Origin: Psychrobacter arcticus 273-4
GTDB lineage: Bacteria; Pseudomonadota; Gammaproteobacteria; Pseudomonadales; Moraxellaceae
Reading direction: 5' to 3'
NCBI RefSeq assembly: GCF_000012305.1
Contig: NC_007204.1
Span: 868,001-932,000 of the forward strand
Length of the DNA: 64,000 bases
Shown: piece by piece, positions 46,192 to 55,084 of the stretch
Position numbering within the stretch: position 1 is the first letter of the stretch
How the letters are laid out: each line of letters opens with the position of its first letter
Notes under the pieces: generated by a model
The model's input: the letters and a program-made list of their open reading frames with translations, nothing else
Databases searched by the model: none
What the model was told of the DNA's origin: nothing
Position numbers and translations under genes: made by a program

Positions 46192-46767
46192 TTAGATATC
46201 AACACCATATTGCTGGCACATCACTTGTAGACCACCTGAATAGCCTTGACCAACGGCGCGGAATTTCCATTCGGCATTGTGGCGATAGACTTCGCCAAAT
46301 ACCATCGCTGTCTCAATAGAGTGGTCTTCTGCTAAATCAAAACGGACCACTTCAGTACCCGTTTCTTCATTAACAACGCGAATAAATGCATTGGCTACTT
46401 GTCCGAAATTTTGGCTACGCGCAGCGGCATCATGGATAGTCACAGTGACAACGATTTTATCGACATCAGCAGGTACTTGCGTTAGGTTGACTTTGACCAC
46501 TTCGTCATCACCGTCACCTTCGCCCGTACGGTTGTCACCGGTATGCTCAACGGCGCCATTATCAGATTTGAGCTGATTATAAAAGATAAAGTCATGGTCG
46601 CCGCGTACTTTGCCAGCTGCATTTAATAAAAATACGCTCGCATCAAGATCGAATTCAGCACCAGAGGTTGCGCGCTCATCCCAACCAAGACCAATAAGTA
46701 ATTTGGTTAGATTTGGATCTGTTTTGGTGAGCGATAAATTACCGCCTTTATTCAGAGATAATGCCAT
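46192..46767 (-). CDS. Second TerD-type calcium-binding stress protein
   Basis: 191 residues, start supported by AAGGA. It has [20 protein letters not shown] near residue 25, [20 protein letters not shown] near 65, the [12 protein letters not shown] calcium-binding segment and [12 protein letters not shown] near the C-terminus. It is a paralogue of the protein at 43675-44250; many of the aligned positions agree, including all acidic ligands. It is the outermost Ter gene and has its own terminator, so it may be expressed separately. Confidence 0.92.
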   Translation of the reverse strand: MALSLNKGGNLSLTKTDPNLTKLLIGLGWDERATSGAEFDLDASVFLLNAAGKVRGDHDFIFYNQLKSDNGAVEHTGDNRTGEGDGDDEVVKVNLTQVPADVDKIVVTVTIHDAAARSQNFGQVANAFIRVVNEETGTEVVRFDLAEDHSIETAMVFGEVYRHNAEWKFRAVGQGYSGGLQVMCQQYGVDI

Positions 46768-46832
46768 GGAATGGTCCTTGTTATTTATTGGAGTAGGGTG
46801 AGTTGCACGATTACAACGGTGAAGATAAAAAC

Positions 46833-46970
46833 TATAGTCGGTGAAAAGTAATATCGATACAACAGGTACTACTGGTGCAAATTTTTCTTGCTTGCTGTGC
46901 CTACGCAGACAGAGGCTGCAAAAAATTTACACCAGTAGTACTGTAGCGGCTTTAAAGTATTTCAACTATA
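46833..46970 (+). repeat. 138-bp palindromic repeat, copy 9
   Basis: Plus orientation, TATAG/CTATA ends, upstream of the second terD-type gene. The repeat reads as a spurious ORF identical in start to those at copies 1 and 2. The rest of the 46971-47091 gap shows no gene. Confidence 0.95.
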
Positions 46971-47091
46971 TTTTAAGACCGTCTCTTCAAAATAGTACTG
47001 TGTCGCTTTTGAATCAGATTTACTATACCAGCGATAATAGGATTAAACAAAGGTAAGATGATCGCTAGCAGCGTTCTATCATACCAATAAA

Positions 47092-47122
47092 AAATGACCC
47101 AATCAAAGCTGATTGGGTCATT
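47092..47122 (-). terminator. Terminator of rlmKL
   Basis: Perfect stem AATGACCCAATCA/TGATTGGGTCATT with a four-base loop and flanking A/T runs, 48 bases after the rlmKL stop. Confidence 0.85.
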
Positions 47123-47170
47123 GTTATGTTTCATACCAAGTTAGGCATCAAAGCTAAGATTTATTGTTTT

Positions 47171-49477
47171 TTATATACTCTGACGATGACGAATCTCAAA
47201 ACTTTGATGAATCGGTTTTTTGATATCAAAATCAAAACCGATAGTTTTTTGGGTAATATCGACGATGTCATAACGTTCAGTCAACTGCTCATCCAGCTCA
47301 AAGCGGGTAAAGTTATTAGAGAAGTATAAAATACCATCTGCCGTTAAGCGGTTCATGGCACGGTTAATCAGTGCAGCATGATCACGCTGGACATCAAAGG
47401 TACCTTGAAACTTTTTAGAGTTTGAAAAGGTTGGTGGATCAATAAAGATAATATCGAATTGTTCCGTATTGTCTTTGATCCACTCAAAAATATCGGCAGC
47501 AACAAATTGATATTTATTACCACTGACATTTAAGCCATTCAAGGCAAAGTTTTGCTTGCCCCAATCCAGGTAATTCTGTGATAAATCCACGCTGGTCACT
47601 TTTTTAGCGCCCGCCAATGCAGCATGCACACTCGCCGTACAAGTATAAGCGAATAAGTTCAATACCGACTTATTACGACTGTTGTCTTTGATACGCGCAC
47701 GCATATTGCGATGGTCAATAAATAAACCCGTATCGAGATAATCGGTGAAATTGACATACAGATAAGCGCCATCTTCGCGGGCAATATAAAACTTGCCACG
47801 CTTTTCGGTATTGCCTTGTTTACTATATTGGTCATTACCGGATTGACGAGCACGAGTTTTAATAAAGATTTGTTCGCGGTTAATGCCGAACACTTCACGA
47901 ATACCCATTAACGCCAAATTAAAGCGTTTTTTGGCAGTTTCTGGTGGAATAGTTTTCGGCGGCGCGTACTCTTGCACATGAGCATAGTCGCCATATAAGT
48001 CGATCGCCACTTTAAAATCAGGTAAGTCAGCGTTGTAGACCCGGATATTGCTCACGTTGTCTTTTTTAGCCAATTTCTTTAGTCGGGTCAGGTTTTTTTG
48101 CAAACGGTTGATAAAATCTTGACCGTCTTCAACCTCAATTTCACGTTTCTCAAAACGATTAACAAGATTACCCGTTTGTCCAGCAATCAAGGTACCATAG
48201 CGGAAATACACGGTAATGGCACCATTATGACACCGCAACGTTTTTGGCTCTCTGATAGGCAAGATATCTACTTGCTCAACGTGAGATGCCAATATACCAA
48301 GCATCGGATCAACACCACTACCAGCAAAGCTGTCTTGTAATATAAGACCAATCGATTGATATAATGGCTTAATCATTTCTTCATCACCCAGACGCTCACC
48401 ATAAGGTGGGTTGGTGATAATCAAAGGATTGCTTAGACGACCGTCAGCAACCAAGGGTTTTAATAGCGTACTTAGCTGATCAAGGGCGCGCGTTTCGATA
48501 TCGAGTAGCGGCAATAAGTCTTGCAGACCGGCGGCAATCAGGTTCTTTTCTGTGGCAATGATGGCGCCATTATCAGCATCGAATCCAAAGATGAGCGGCA
48601 AAGTATCCGGCTGCTCATTAGCAATCTCTAAGGCTGCACGGAAACGTGTCTGTGCATCATCAATCATCTCTTGCCATAGTGCCGCATCATGATGCTGCCA
48701 CTCGTAAAAACCAAATTGATTGGCGGCTTTATCAATACCGACGGCATAATCACAATGCATGAGTAGCGCTTCAATGATAAAGGTACCAGAGCCACACATC
48801 GGGTCGATTAGTGCATTATAAAAAGGCGCGTCACCTGCCTCATTTTTCTGATGCCAGCCTGCACTATAAAGTAGGGCAGCTGCTAAGTTTTCTTTTAATG
48901 GTGCCTCTGTCATTGCCACGCGATAGCCACGGCGATGTAAACTGGTACCTGACAAATCCAAATACAATTCAGCTTGCTTGTCATTGACGGTCGCAAAAAT
49001 AGAAAAGTCTGGATTTTTACTATCGACGTTAGGGCGGCTTTCATATACTTCGTTAAAGGTATCAGCAATCGCATCTTTGATACGTAGCATGGCAAACTGT
49101 TGGCTGACTGCCACACGTTTATCCACAGACAGACGAATCGCAAATGTCTGCTCTAAGCTAAATTGCTCCGTCCAATTGACCGATTTTGCCAAACCATACA
49201 GCTGCTCAGCCACATCATATTCGGCATTGATATTTTTGCGTTTAATCAGCATTAATACACGAGATGCCACGCGCGACCAAAGGCAGATCTTATATAAATC
49301 ACGCAAGGTACCCGTAACAGCAAGGCGACCAGTGCTTTTCATCTCGCTTGCAATACCAAAACTGGTCAGCTCAGTCTGTAGCGGTGCTTCTAACCCATCG
49401 GCGCAGGTAATGATAAGGTCAAGCGACAACGGTGCCGAAGATACTGTGGAAGAGGCGAGCGCGGTTGTTTCGGTCAT
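47171..49477 (-). CDS. rlmL: Bifunctional 23S rRNA methyltransferase RlmK/RlmL
   Basis: Fusion enzyme methylating G2445 (RlmL half) and G2069 (RlmK half) of 23S rRNA, 768 residues. The N-terminal THUMP domain is followed by the RlmL catalytic part with IDPMCGSGTFIIEALL near residue 218 and ITNPPYGERLGDEE near residue 355. The RlmK half has SVLNLFAYTCTASVHAALAG near residue 610 and FIDPPTFSNSKKFQG near 680. Both NPPY and DPP motifs are intact, so both activities are expected. AGGT precedes the ATG by six bases. The gene is transcribed alone and has its own terminator. Confidence 0.96.
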   Translation of the reverse strand: MTETTALASSTVSSAPLSLDLIITCADGLEAPLQTELTSFGIASEMKSTGRLAVTGTLRDLYKICLWSRVASRVLMLIKRKNINAEYDVAEQLYGLAKSVNWTEQFSLEQTFAIRLSVDKRVAVSQQFAMLRIKDAIADTFNEVYESRPNVDSKNPDFSIFATVNDKQAELYLDLSGTSLHRRGYRVAMTEAPLKENLAAALLYSAGWHQKNEAGDAPFYNALIDPMCGSGTFIIEALLMHCDYAVGIDKAANQFGFYEWQHHDAALWQEMIDDAQTRFRAALEIANEQPDTLPLIFGFDADNGAIIATEKNLIAAGLQDLLPLLDIETRALDQLSTLLKPLVADGRLSNPLIITNPPYGERLGDEEMIKPLYQSIGLILQDSFAGSGVDPMLGILASHVEQVDILPIREPKTLRCHNGAITVYFRYGTLIAGQTGNLVNRFEKREIEVEDGQDFINRLQKNLTRLKKLAKKDNVSNIRVYNADLPDFKVAIDLYGDYAHVQEYAPPKTIPPETAKKRFNLALMGIREVFGINREQIFIKTRARQSGNDQYSKQGNTEKRGKFYIAREDGAYLYVNFTDYLDTGLFIDHRNMRARIKDNSRNKSVLNLFAYTCTASVHAALAGAKKVTSVDLSQNYLDWGKQNFALNGLNVSGNKYQFVAADIFEWIKDNTEQFDIIFIDPPTFSNSKKFQGTFDVQRDHAALINRAMNRLTADGILYFSNNFTRFELDEQLTERYDIVDITQKTIGFDFDIKKPIHQSFEIRHRQSI

Positions 49478-49636
49478 ACGGATACCTGTGGGCTAAATTG
49501 ATAAATAGTGCACATCATAAAATAAGATGTTTAACCGCTAATTTTACCATAATTCTATAGCGGATGCTTTAAAGCGCTGATGTTTAAGAAAGCGATGATT
49601 AAAAGATTTATATTTTAAAGAACTTTTTATGGCATA

Positions 49637-49774
49637 TATAGTCGGTGAAAAGTAATATCGATACAACACGTACTACTGGTGCAAATTTTTCTTGCTTGCT
49701 GTGCCTACGCAGACAGAGGCTGCAAAAAATTTACACCAGTAATACGGTAGCGACTTTAAAGTATTTCAACTATA
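49637..49774 (+). repeat. 138-bp palindromic repeat, copy 10
   Basis: Plus orientation, TATAG/CTATA ends, between rlmKL and the MscS gene, ending 24 bases before the MscS stop. The remaining 49478-49636 shows no gene. Confidence 0.95.
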
Positions 49775-49798
49775 AATGCTAAATAAGTTGCAAGAATA

Positions 49799-51004
49799 TT
49801 AATGCTGGTCTTTGTTCAGCGCTAATGACTCTGAAACAGTTTGCGCGGTCGTTGCCAATGGCTTGGGCTTGGTCACAATCGGATAGACGTCTTCTCTTGG
49901 CATTAAGAGGCGCATATGAGGATAAGGGGTCGAGATATCAGCGGCATCAAAAGCGCGTTTGATATTCTCTCGTAAATCCTCTTTGATTTTGGGCATACGA
50001 GCTACTGCCGCTGGTTTGACCCAAAAGCGTACAATAAAATATACGCCATACTCGCCAATCTCTGCCACGGTCGCAGAAGACTCAGGTCGGTTAAGTACCG
50101 CCTCACTATCAGACAGTACCTGCAGAATTTCCTCACGTGCTTTATCGATATCATCTTCAAAAGCAATACGCATCTGAATATCAAAGCGTATAAAGTTTTT
50201 GGAGGTCAGGTTGGTAACGACGGAGGAGGCGACATTCGAATTGGGTATGATGACTGTAATATTGTCACGAGTTAAGATATGGGTCGTACGTAAGGCAATC
50301 ACCACTACGCGACCTTCATTGTCATTGATGTTGACCCAGTCACCGACTTGAAAGGACTGCTCAAGCAAAATAGTAATGCCCGCAATAAAATTGGCAAGCG
50401 TTGACTGCGCGGCAAAACCGACTGCCAAACCGGCGATACCCAAACCTGCTACTAAAGAGACAATATCAAAGCCAAACTGTGCCATGACACTGGCAAGCCC
50501 TAAGACTAATAGCAGCACCGATAAGATATTTTTAAGCAGCTGCTCAATAGAGGCGTTTAGACCATAGTGCTGTAGGATTTTATGGATAATTTGTCCAGAA
50601 GATGTCCATAATACATAATATATCCCCGCCCATGTACTGGCTTTGGCAGTGGCCTTGATGGTATCTGGCTCAAAATTCAGCTGACTCATAATAGCAATGA
50701 CACTGGTCACGGCCCATACATAACGCAGGATTGAGCGGGCAATTTTAGCCCAGCGCTCATTAAGGCGAATGCGTGCTTTGCTTTTTTTGAGTACATAGAT
50801 AGCAAGCCAATAAAGAAACCCCGATATCGCAAGCAATATTAGGATTTTGATGCCAGTGCTCACCAGTTCTACTGATTTAGACGACCAATCTAAGGTGCCT
50901 TCCTCGATAGAGCCACCAATGGCAAGATAAAGGCTGGTATGCAGATCGCGAGCAATCTCTTGAAAAAACTCAGTAATACTAGTGATTGCCATTATCTTAT
51001 CCAT
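49799..51004 (-). CDS. MscS-family mechanosensitive ion channel
   Basis: Membrane channel opening under tension to release solutes after hypo-osmotic shock, 401 residues. Three to five N-terminal helices are followed by the pore helix VAGLGIAGLAVGFAAQSTLA near residue 185, then FIAGITILLEQSFQVGDWVN and the beta domain with ITVIIPNSNVASSVVTNLTS near 250. The C-terminal 40 residues are polar. The first ATG is at 51004 but lacks a ribosome binding site; MAITSITEF at 50992 has GGAT eight bases upstream and may be the true start. Confidence 0.92.
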   Translation of the reverse strand: MDKIMAITSITEFFQEIARDLHTSLYLAIGGSIEEGTLDWSSKSVELVSTGIKILILLAISGFLYWLAIYVLKKSKARIRLNERWAKIARSILRYVWAVTSVIAIMSQLNFEPDTIKATAKASTWAGIYYVLWTSSGQIIHKILQHYGLNASIEQLLKNILSVLLLVLGLASVMAQFGFDIVSLVAGLGIAGLAVGFAAQSTLANFIAGITILLEQSFQVGDWVNINDNEGRVVVIALRTTHILTRDNITVIIPNSNVASSVVTNLTSKNFIRFDIQMRIAFEDDIDKAREEILQVLSDSEAVLNRPESSATVAEIGEYGVYFIVRFWVKPAAVARMPKIKEDLRENIKRAFDAADISTPYPHMRLLMPREDVYPIVTKPKPLATTAQTVSESLALNKDQH

Positions 51005-51072
51005 GAAAGGTGTGGTTCTAAAATATATTACTCTATACTAATATGATGTTAACAACGTGGTTTAATGCTCAT

Positions 51073-52608
51073 TCAAGAGCTGTGTTGTTGGGTATCAAGC
51101 GATTGATACGGTATTTCCATCAAATCCTGAACATCACGCAAGGCAGCACGCAAAGCCTCTAAAATAGTAGGGTGATAAAAAGGGGTGTCGAGTATGTCTT
51201 TGATACTCAAGTCGTTGGTAATTGCCATTGCCAATATATGACCGATATATTCTGCATCCGGACCAACCATGCTTGCGCCCAAGATTCTGTCTGTTTTTTC
51301 ACAGCCATAAATATGCAATAGACCACAGTTGACACCCATAACACGGCTACGACCTTGATTGTCAAAGTTGACTTTCCCAATCACGTGTTCAAGCGTTGGA
51401 TCTTGTTCGATATCTGGTAAAGACATACCGACATTGACGATTTGCGGTGAACTAAAGACGATGGAAAATGGCGTTGCAGGCGGACGAATATAGGCGTCTT
51501 TTTTGTTGCCGCAGACCATACTTCCGGCACTGAAACCTTCATCGCTTGCTACATGAAGCAATGGAATATGGGCATTGGCATCACCTACAATATAAACGTC
51601 TAAATCACCGATTTTACCAGTTTTTTTATCAAGGTTTTTTGGGCGATTTTTATCATCGAGCTCAACGCCAAGGTTTTCAACACCCAATGTATCTATATTG
51701 TTGCGTCGACCGGTCGCGACCAGTACATAGTCACCTTGCCATTGTTGTACCTTACCGGCGCTGTCTTCATAGTCAATAAATGCAGCGATGTTCTTTTTAT
51801 CTATATTTTTATCGATATTTCCATCTAATTTTTGACCGATATCAGTAATTTTACTCCCCAAGTGCATGGTCAGCTCGCGACTTAGGCAGTCAATGGCTTT
51901 GTTATTGATATCATTATCTTTTAAACCAGCAACGCGTTTGGCGCGATTAAATACCGTTACCTTTACACCCAAACGTGTAAAGGCTTGGGCAAGCTCTAAA
52001 CCTATGGCACCTGCACCAATGACAGCCATGGATTTTGGCAAGTCGACTAACTCAAAGACAGTGTCTGAGGTCAGCATGGTGTCGCCAAGCTTGTCAGCCC
52101 AGCCATCTGGAATAAAGGTCGAGCTGCCAGTAGCGACAATGATTTTATCTGCTTGTATCAACTCATCATTGACCTCAATCAGACCTTGCTTATTAATATA
52201 AGCACGTCCCGCTATTTTGCTATCCTCAGACCAGCTATCGACGTATTTTTCGATGTAGCTGGAAAAATGACCACGCTCAGCGCGCACCCGTTCCATTACT
52301 TGTTTGCCATCTATGTGAGCAGTGGCATGGATGCCAAATTCACCAGAATGATTGGCATCATGAGCGCGGTCAGCGGCGGCAATGAGTAATTTGCTTGGCA
52401 TACAACCCACCGCAATACAGGTCGTTGTCCAAAAGCCATCATTAATAATAATGATATCTTCTACAGATTTTTTTGCTTGACGAAAAGCGTTTTGACCGGC
52501 AGTCCCAGCACCAATGACCGCAACAGATACCTTGCGCGTCACGTTTTGATGAGTGCTATGATCAAAGGGAGCAGAAGGATCGGAGGCGGTATCAGGCTGT
52601 TTATTCAT
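51073..52608 (-). CDS. Dihydrolipoyl dehydrogenase-like pyridine nucleotide-disulfide oxidoreductase
   Basis: FAD/NAD(P) flavoprotein of 511 residues. FAD motif VAVIGAGTAGQNAFRQA lies near residue 29, the redox disulfide in CIAVGCMPSKLLIA near residue 66, the NAD-binding MAVIGAGAIGLELAQAF near residue 190, VYIVGDANAHIPLLHVA near 325, and the C-terminal His-Glu dyad in YHPTILEAL near 485. It is not next to any 2-oxoacid dehydrogenase gene, so it may be a stand-alone dihydrolipoamide dehydrogenase or a related disulfide or soluble pyridine nucleotide enzyme. The upstream ribosome binding site is weak. Confidence 0.85.
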   Translation of the reverse strand: MNKQPDTASDPSAPFDHSTHQNVTRKVSVAVIGAGTAGQNAFRQAKKSVEDIIIINDGFWTTTCIAVGCMPSKLLIAAADRAHDANHSGEFGIHATAHIDGKQVMERVRAERGHFSSYIEKYVDSWSEDSKIAGRAYINKQGLIEVNDELIQADKIIVATGSSTFIPDGWADKLGDTMLTSDTVFELVDLPKSMAVIGAGAIGLELAQAFTRLGVKVTVFNRAKRVAGLKDNDINNKAIDCLSRELTMHLGSKITDIGQKLDGNIDKNIDKKNIAAFIDYEDSAGKVQQWQGDYVLVATGRRNNIDTLGVENLGVELDDKNRPKNLDKKTGKIGDLDVYIVGDANAHIPLLHVASDEGFSAGSMVCGNKKDAYIRPPATPFSIVFSSPQIVNVGMSLPDIEQDPTLEHVIGKVNFDNQGRSRVMGVNCGLLHIYGCEKTDRILGASMVGPDAEYIGHILAMAITNDLSIKDILDTPFYHPTILEALRAALRDVQDLMEIPYQSLDTQQHSS

Positions 52609-52661
52609 AGTATTCTCAAATAAAGAGTGTTTTAAGGTTTATCGTCAGGTCTATTAAAAAA

Positions 52662-53159
52662 CTAAGGCGCAAGCGTGGTTAATAAACGCTCAGTATAATC
52701 CTTTGCTTTAAGGTTGCGCTGTGCATGAGTGAGCGTACCATTTTTATCAAAGACAAATGCTGAACGCACAAGACCTAGAGTAATATTGCCATACATGTTC
52801 TTTTCTTTAATCACATCAAAATGGTGGCAAAGTTTTTCATCGGCATCACTGATAAGTGGGATCTGTAGATTGTATTTGGTAATAAAGCTTTCATGTGATT
52901 CAACGCTATCACGTGAGACGCCAATGATGTCATAGCCTAAGTCATCAAACTCGTTAAGATGGGCGGTAAACTCTGTCGCTTGTGTGGTGCAGCCAGGGGT
53001 ATTGTCTTTTGGATAAAAATAAAGGATAAGTCCTTTGCTGGTATTGGCTACTAGCTCTTTTAAGCTGATGTCATCATGAATGAAATGACCGTCTAGCTCG
53101 CGTACGATGGTGACTGGAAAATCAGGTAGGGTAATGGTTTCTGTGGTTGGCTTTGCCAT
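52662..53159 (-). CDS. Peroxiredoxin, Bcp/PrxQ type
   Basis: Thiol peroxidase reducing peroxides, 165 residues from the ATG at 53159 (AAGGA seven bases upstream; an ATG immediately before is also possible). The peroxidatic cysteine is in YFYPKDNTPGCTTQATEF near residue 52. The resolving cysteine five residues later in many Bcp proteins is replaced by alanine, so it may work as a 1-Cys enzyme or use the cysteine in EKLCHHF. It lies 53 bases downstream of the disulfide oxidoreductase's start on the same strand and could be co-transcribed with it. Confidence 0.9.
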   Translation of the reverse strand: MAKPTTETITLPDFPVTIVRELDGHFIHDDISLKELVANTSKGLILYFYPKDNTPGCTTQATEFTAHLNEFDDLGYDIIGVSRDSVESHESFITKYNLQIPLISDADEKLCHHFDVIKEKNMYGNITLGLVRSAFVFDKNGTLTHAQRNLKAKDYTERLLTTLAP

Positions 53160-53272
53160 CATAAAATCCTTATTTATTTTGATTGGGGTTATATTATTAT
53201 TGGTCATCCCATTATAGGCAGATTCGTAGAAATAAATCCTCAATTTTACACATCACTTATGGATGAGCAACA

Positions 53273-53300
53273 AAAAAGACTGGCAATTGCCAGTCTTTTA
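53273..53300 (-). terminator. Terminator after the small exported protein
   Basis: Perfect palindrome AAAAGACTGGCAATTGCCAGTCTTTT with T-runs on both strands, 20 bases after the stop at 53321. Confidence 0.87.
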
Positions 53301-53320
53301 GACATCTAAAAATTTAAGGA

Positions 53321-53650
53321 TTAAGCAGGTTTTTGTGGCTGTTTTAAGTCCAAACCAATGGTACATTGCTGCAAATCTTTTTGCATTTTTTTCACATACG
53401 AGAGGCTTGATGGGTCTTTTTTACTTTGCGCGTAGCTCTCAATCTCCCACATCTGACCAATGGTCATATTGCTACGGACACCGATGGTACAGTCACAAAG
53501 CTTGGTTGCAGTGCTCTTGTCAGCGACTTTGTATTTGACCGCGCCGTTGACGCAAGTATTGATATTATTCTGTTTAATATCAACAGCATTTGCTTGTGGC
53601 ATGGCAAATAGAGCAGCAAGGGCTAGGGGTAATACTGGCAAAAATTTCAT
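53321..53650 (-). CDS. Small exported protein with a C / CxC / C cysteine pattern
   Basis: 109 residues with a Sec signal peptide (MKFLPVLPLALAALFAMPQANA, cleavage near ANA-VD). The mature part has four cysteines spaced C-x18-C-x-C-x41-C in NTCVNGAVKY, TKLCDCTIGV and LQQCTIGL. I do not recognise the family. The cysteine order matches the lipoprotein at 21885-22271. It is periplasmic, single-gene and followed by a strong terminator. Function unknown. Confidence 0.8.
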   Translation of the reverse strand: MKFLPVLPLALAALFAMPQANAVDIKQNNINTCVNGAVKYKVADKSTATKLCDCTIGVRSNMTIGQMWEIESYAQSKKDPSSLSYVKKMQKDLQQCTIGLDLKQPQKPA

Positions 53651-53805
53651 AAATATCCTCTTACGGGTAGCAGCGATGACTTGAATTTTTTATAAATAAT
53701 TCAGTTTTTGTACAAATGATAAAATATCACTTCTGCTAAAATGTTGGTATTTTGGTGCGCATTCATATCTTGTTGCAGATAGAGTGGCTCATACCATACC
53801 AACTA

Positions 53806-53822
53806 TTGTATTTAAAATACAA
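53806..53822. promoter_or_regulatory. 17-bp palindrome between the exported-protein gene and queC
   Basis: TTGTATT-TAA-AATACAA is a perfect 7-bp inverted repeat in the otherwise gene-free gap 53651-53922. It may be a protein-binding site or chance A/T symmetry. Confidence 0.25.
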
Positions 53823-53922
53823 CGGCAGCGTGCTGTGTTAATGCAAGCGAATGTTGCGCCAATGTTTAATCGCCTTTATTTTAAGACAGTCTATTCGTAT
53901 TCTAAGACATTAATCTCTGCAA

Positions 53923-54702
53923 TCATGACTGGTAATGTGTAGGGTCGGCAACGCCTGCCTGAGCAAACCCTTGACGGCGCAGCGCACAACTGTCACAAAC
54001 GCCGCAGGCAAAACCATTGGCATCTGCTTGATAACAAGAAATCGTCTGCCCGTAATCGACGCCAAGAGACAGACCAAGCTCGATGGTTTTGGCTTTTGAT
54101 AGCTGTTGCAGTGGCGTTTGAATCGATAAATGATGACCGGTAACACCTGCTTTGGTGGCAAGGTTTGCCATATGCTGGAAAGCGGCAATATATTCAGGTC
54201 GGCAGTCAGGATATCCTGAATAATCGACTGAGCTTACACCAATGACGATATGGTTAGAGTCAGTCACTTCAGCGACTGCCAAGGCATAAGATAAGAAGAT
54301 AGTATTGCGCGCTGGCACATAGGTATTTGGAATGGCGTCGTTATCAATCTCATCACGCTTTTTATCTGGGAATTTATCAGTATCACCATCGGGCACAATC
54401 ATACTGTGATCTGTTAATGATGAGCCACCCAATTGGGCGATATCGATATCAATAATCCTATGATTGACCCCTGCGGTTTCAGCGATCGCTTTAGCAGCGA
54501 TAAGCTCACTATTATGACGTTGACCATAATCAAAGCTGACTGCGGTTACTGAAGCATAACGCGCCTTTGCCCAATATAAACAAGTCACTGAATCAAGCCC
54601 ACCTGACAACAGCACGACCGCATTTTGGCTTTTATGCAGCTCGTTTAATTGGGTATCGTTTTCTTGATCAGCAGAAGAGGTTGGCAGAGCAGTATTTGTC
54701 AT
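53923..54702 (-). CDS. queC: 7-cyano-7-deazaguanine synthase
   Basis: ATP-dependent enzyme turning 7-carboxy-7-deazaguanine into preQ0 in queuosine synthesis. I take the ATG at 54702 ([10 protein letters not shown]), giving 259 residues; the frame is open to 54780 without support. The PP-loop is [19 protein letters not shown] near residue 27. [18 protein letters not shown] lies near 125. The zinc site is [20 protein letters not shown] near residue 225 with four cysteines. QueE, the preceding enzyme, is encoded at 10072-10806. Confidence 0.94.
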   Translation of the reverse strand: MTNTALPTSSADQENDTQLNELHKSQNAVVLLSGGLDSVTCLYWAKARYASVTAVSFDYGQRHNSELIAAKAIAETAGVNHRIIDIDIAQLGGSSLTDHSMIVPDGDTDKFPDKKRDEIDNDAIPNTYVPARNTIFLSYALAVAEVTDSNHIVIGVSSVDYSGYPDCRPEYIAAFQHMANLATKAGVTGHHLSIQTPLQQLSKAKTIELGLSLGVDYGQTISCYQADANGFACGVCDSCALRRQGFAQAGVADPTHYQS

Positions 54703-54904
54703 AGTGGCATCTATTATTGGTTGACGAAAAACGCCTATTTTAACAAAAATCCCACCATTACAGAACCTTGAAAGCAGCATTAAAAAATCATGTAAGTAAT
54801 AGGATGAAGTTTAGGAAAATTGGTAATAAAGTATTAGCATTTGTGAATGAAAAGTGAGGCTTTAGATACATAGTTGCATTTAAGAGGATAATTTAAGATC
54901 CTCT

Positions 54905-54934
54905 TTTCAATCTGTTAGCAAATTTTGTTATAAT
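54905..54934 (+). promoter_or_regulatory. Promoter of ttcA
   Basis: TTTCAA (54905-54910), 18-base spacer, TATAAT (54929-54934), giving a leader of about 145 bases before ttcA at 55085. Nothing else is seen in the 54703-55084 gap. Confidence 0.6.
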
Positions 54935-55084
54935 CGCTGCTGTTTTAAAGCACTGTTTGAAGCGTTACTTTACTAAGCATCATTGTTAGCCATATGCAGA
55001 TAGCTTTTATTGCAGCCTTTTTAATAGATCGATTGATTACCTCTTTTGAAGTAAAGACATTCTTGTCAAGATATTGAGTAACTT

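Noticed and set aside
46841..47056. 71-residue ORF with the same leading peptide
   Set aside because: It is repeat copy 9 read through into unrelated downstream DNA.
54703..55084. preQ1-type riboswitch before queC
   Set aside because: No preQ1 core was seen in the minus-strand leader; the clear signal in this gap is the ttcA promoter.
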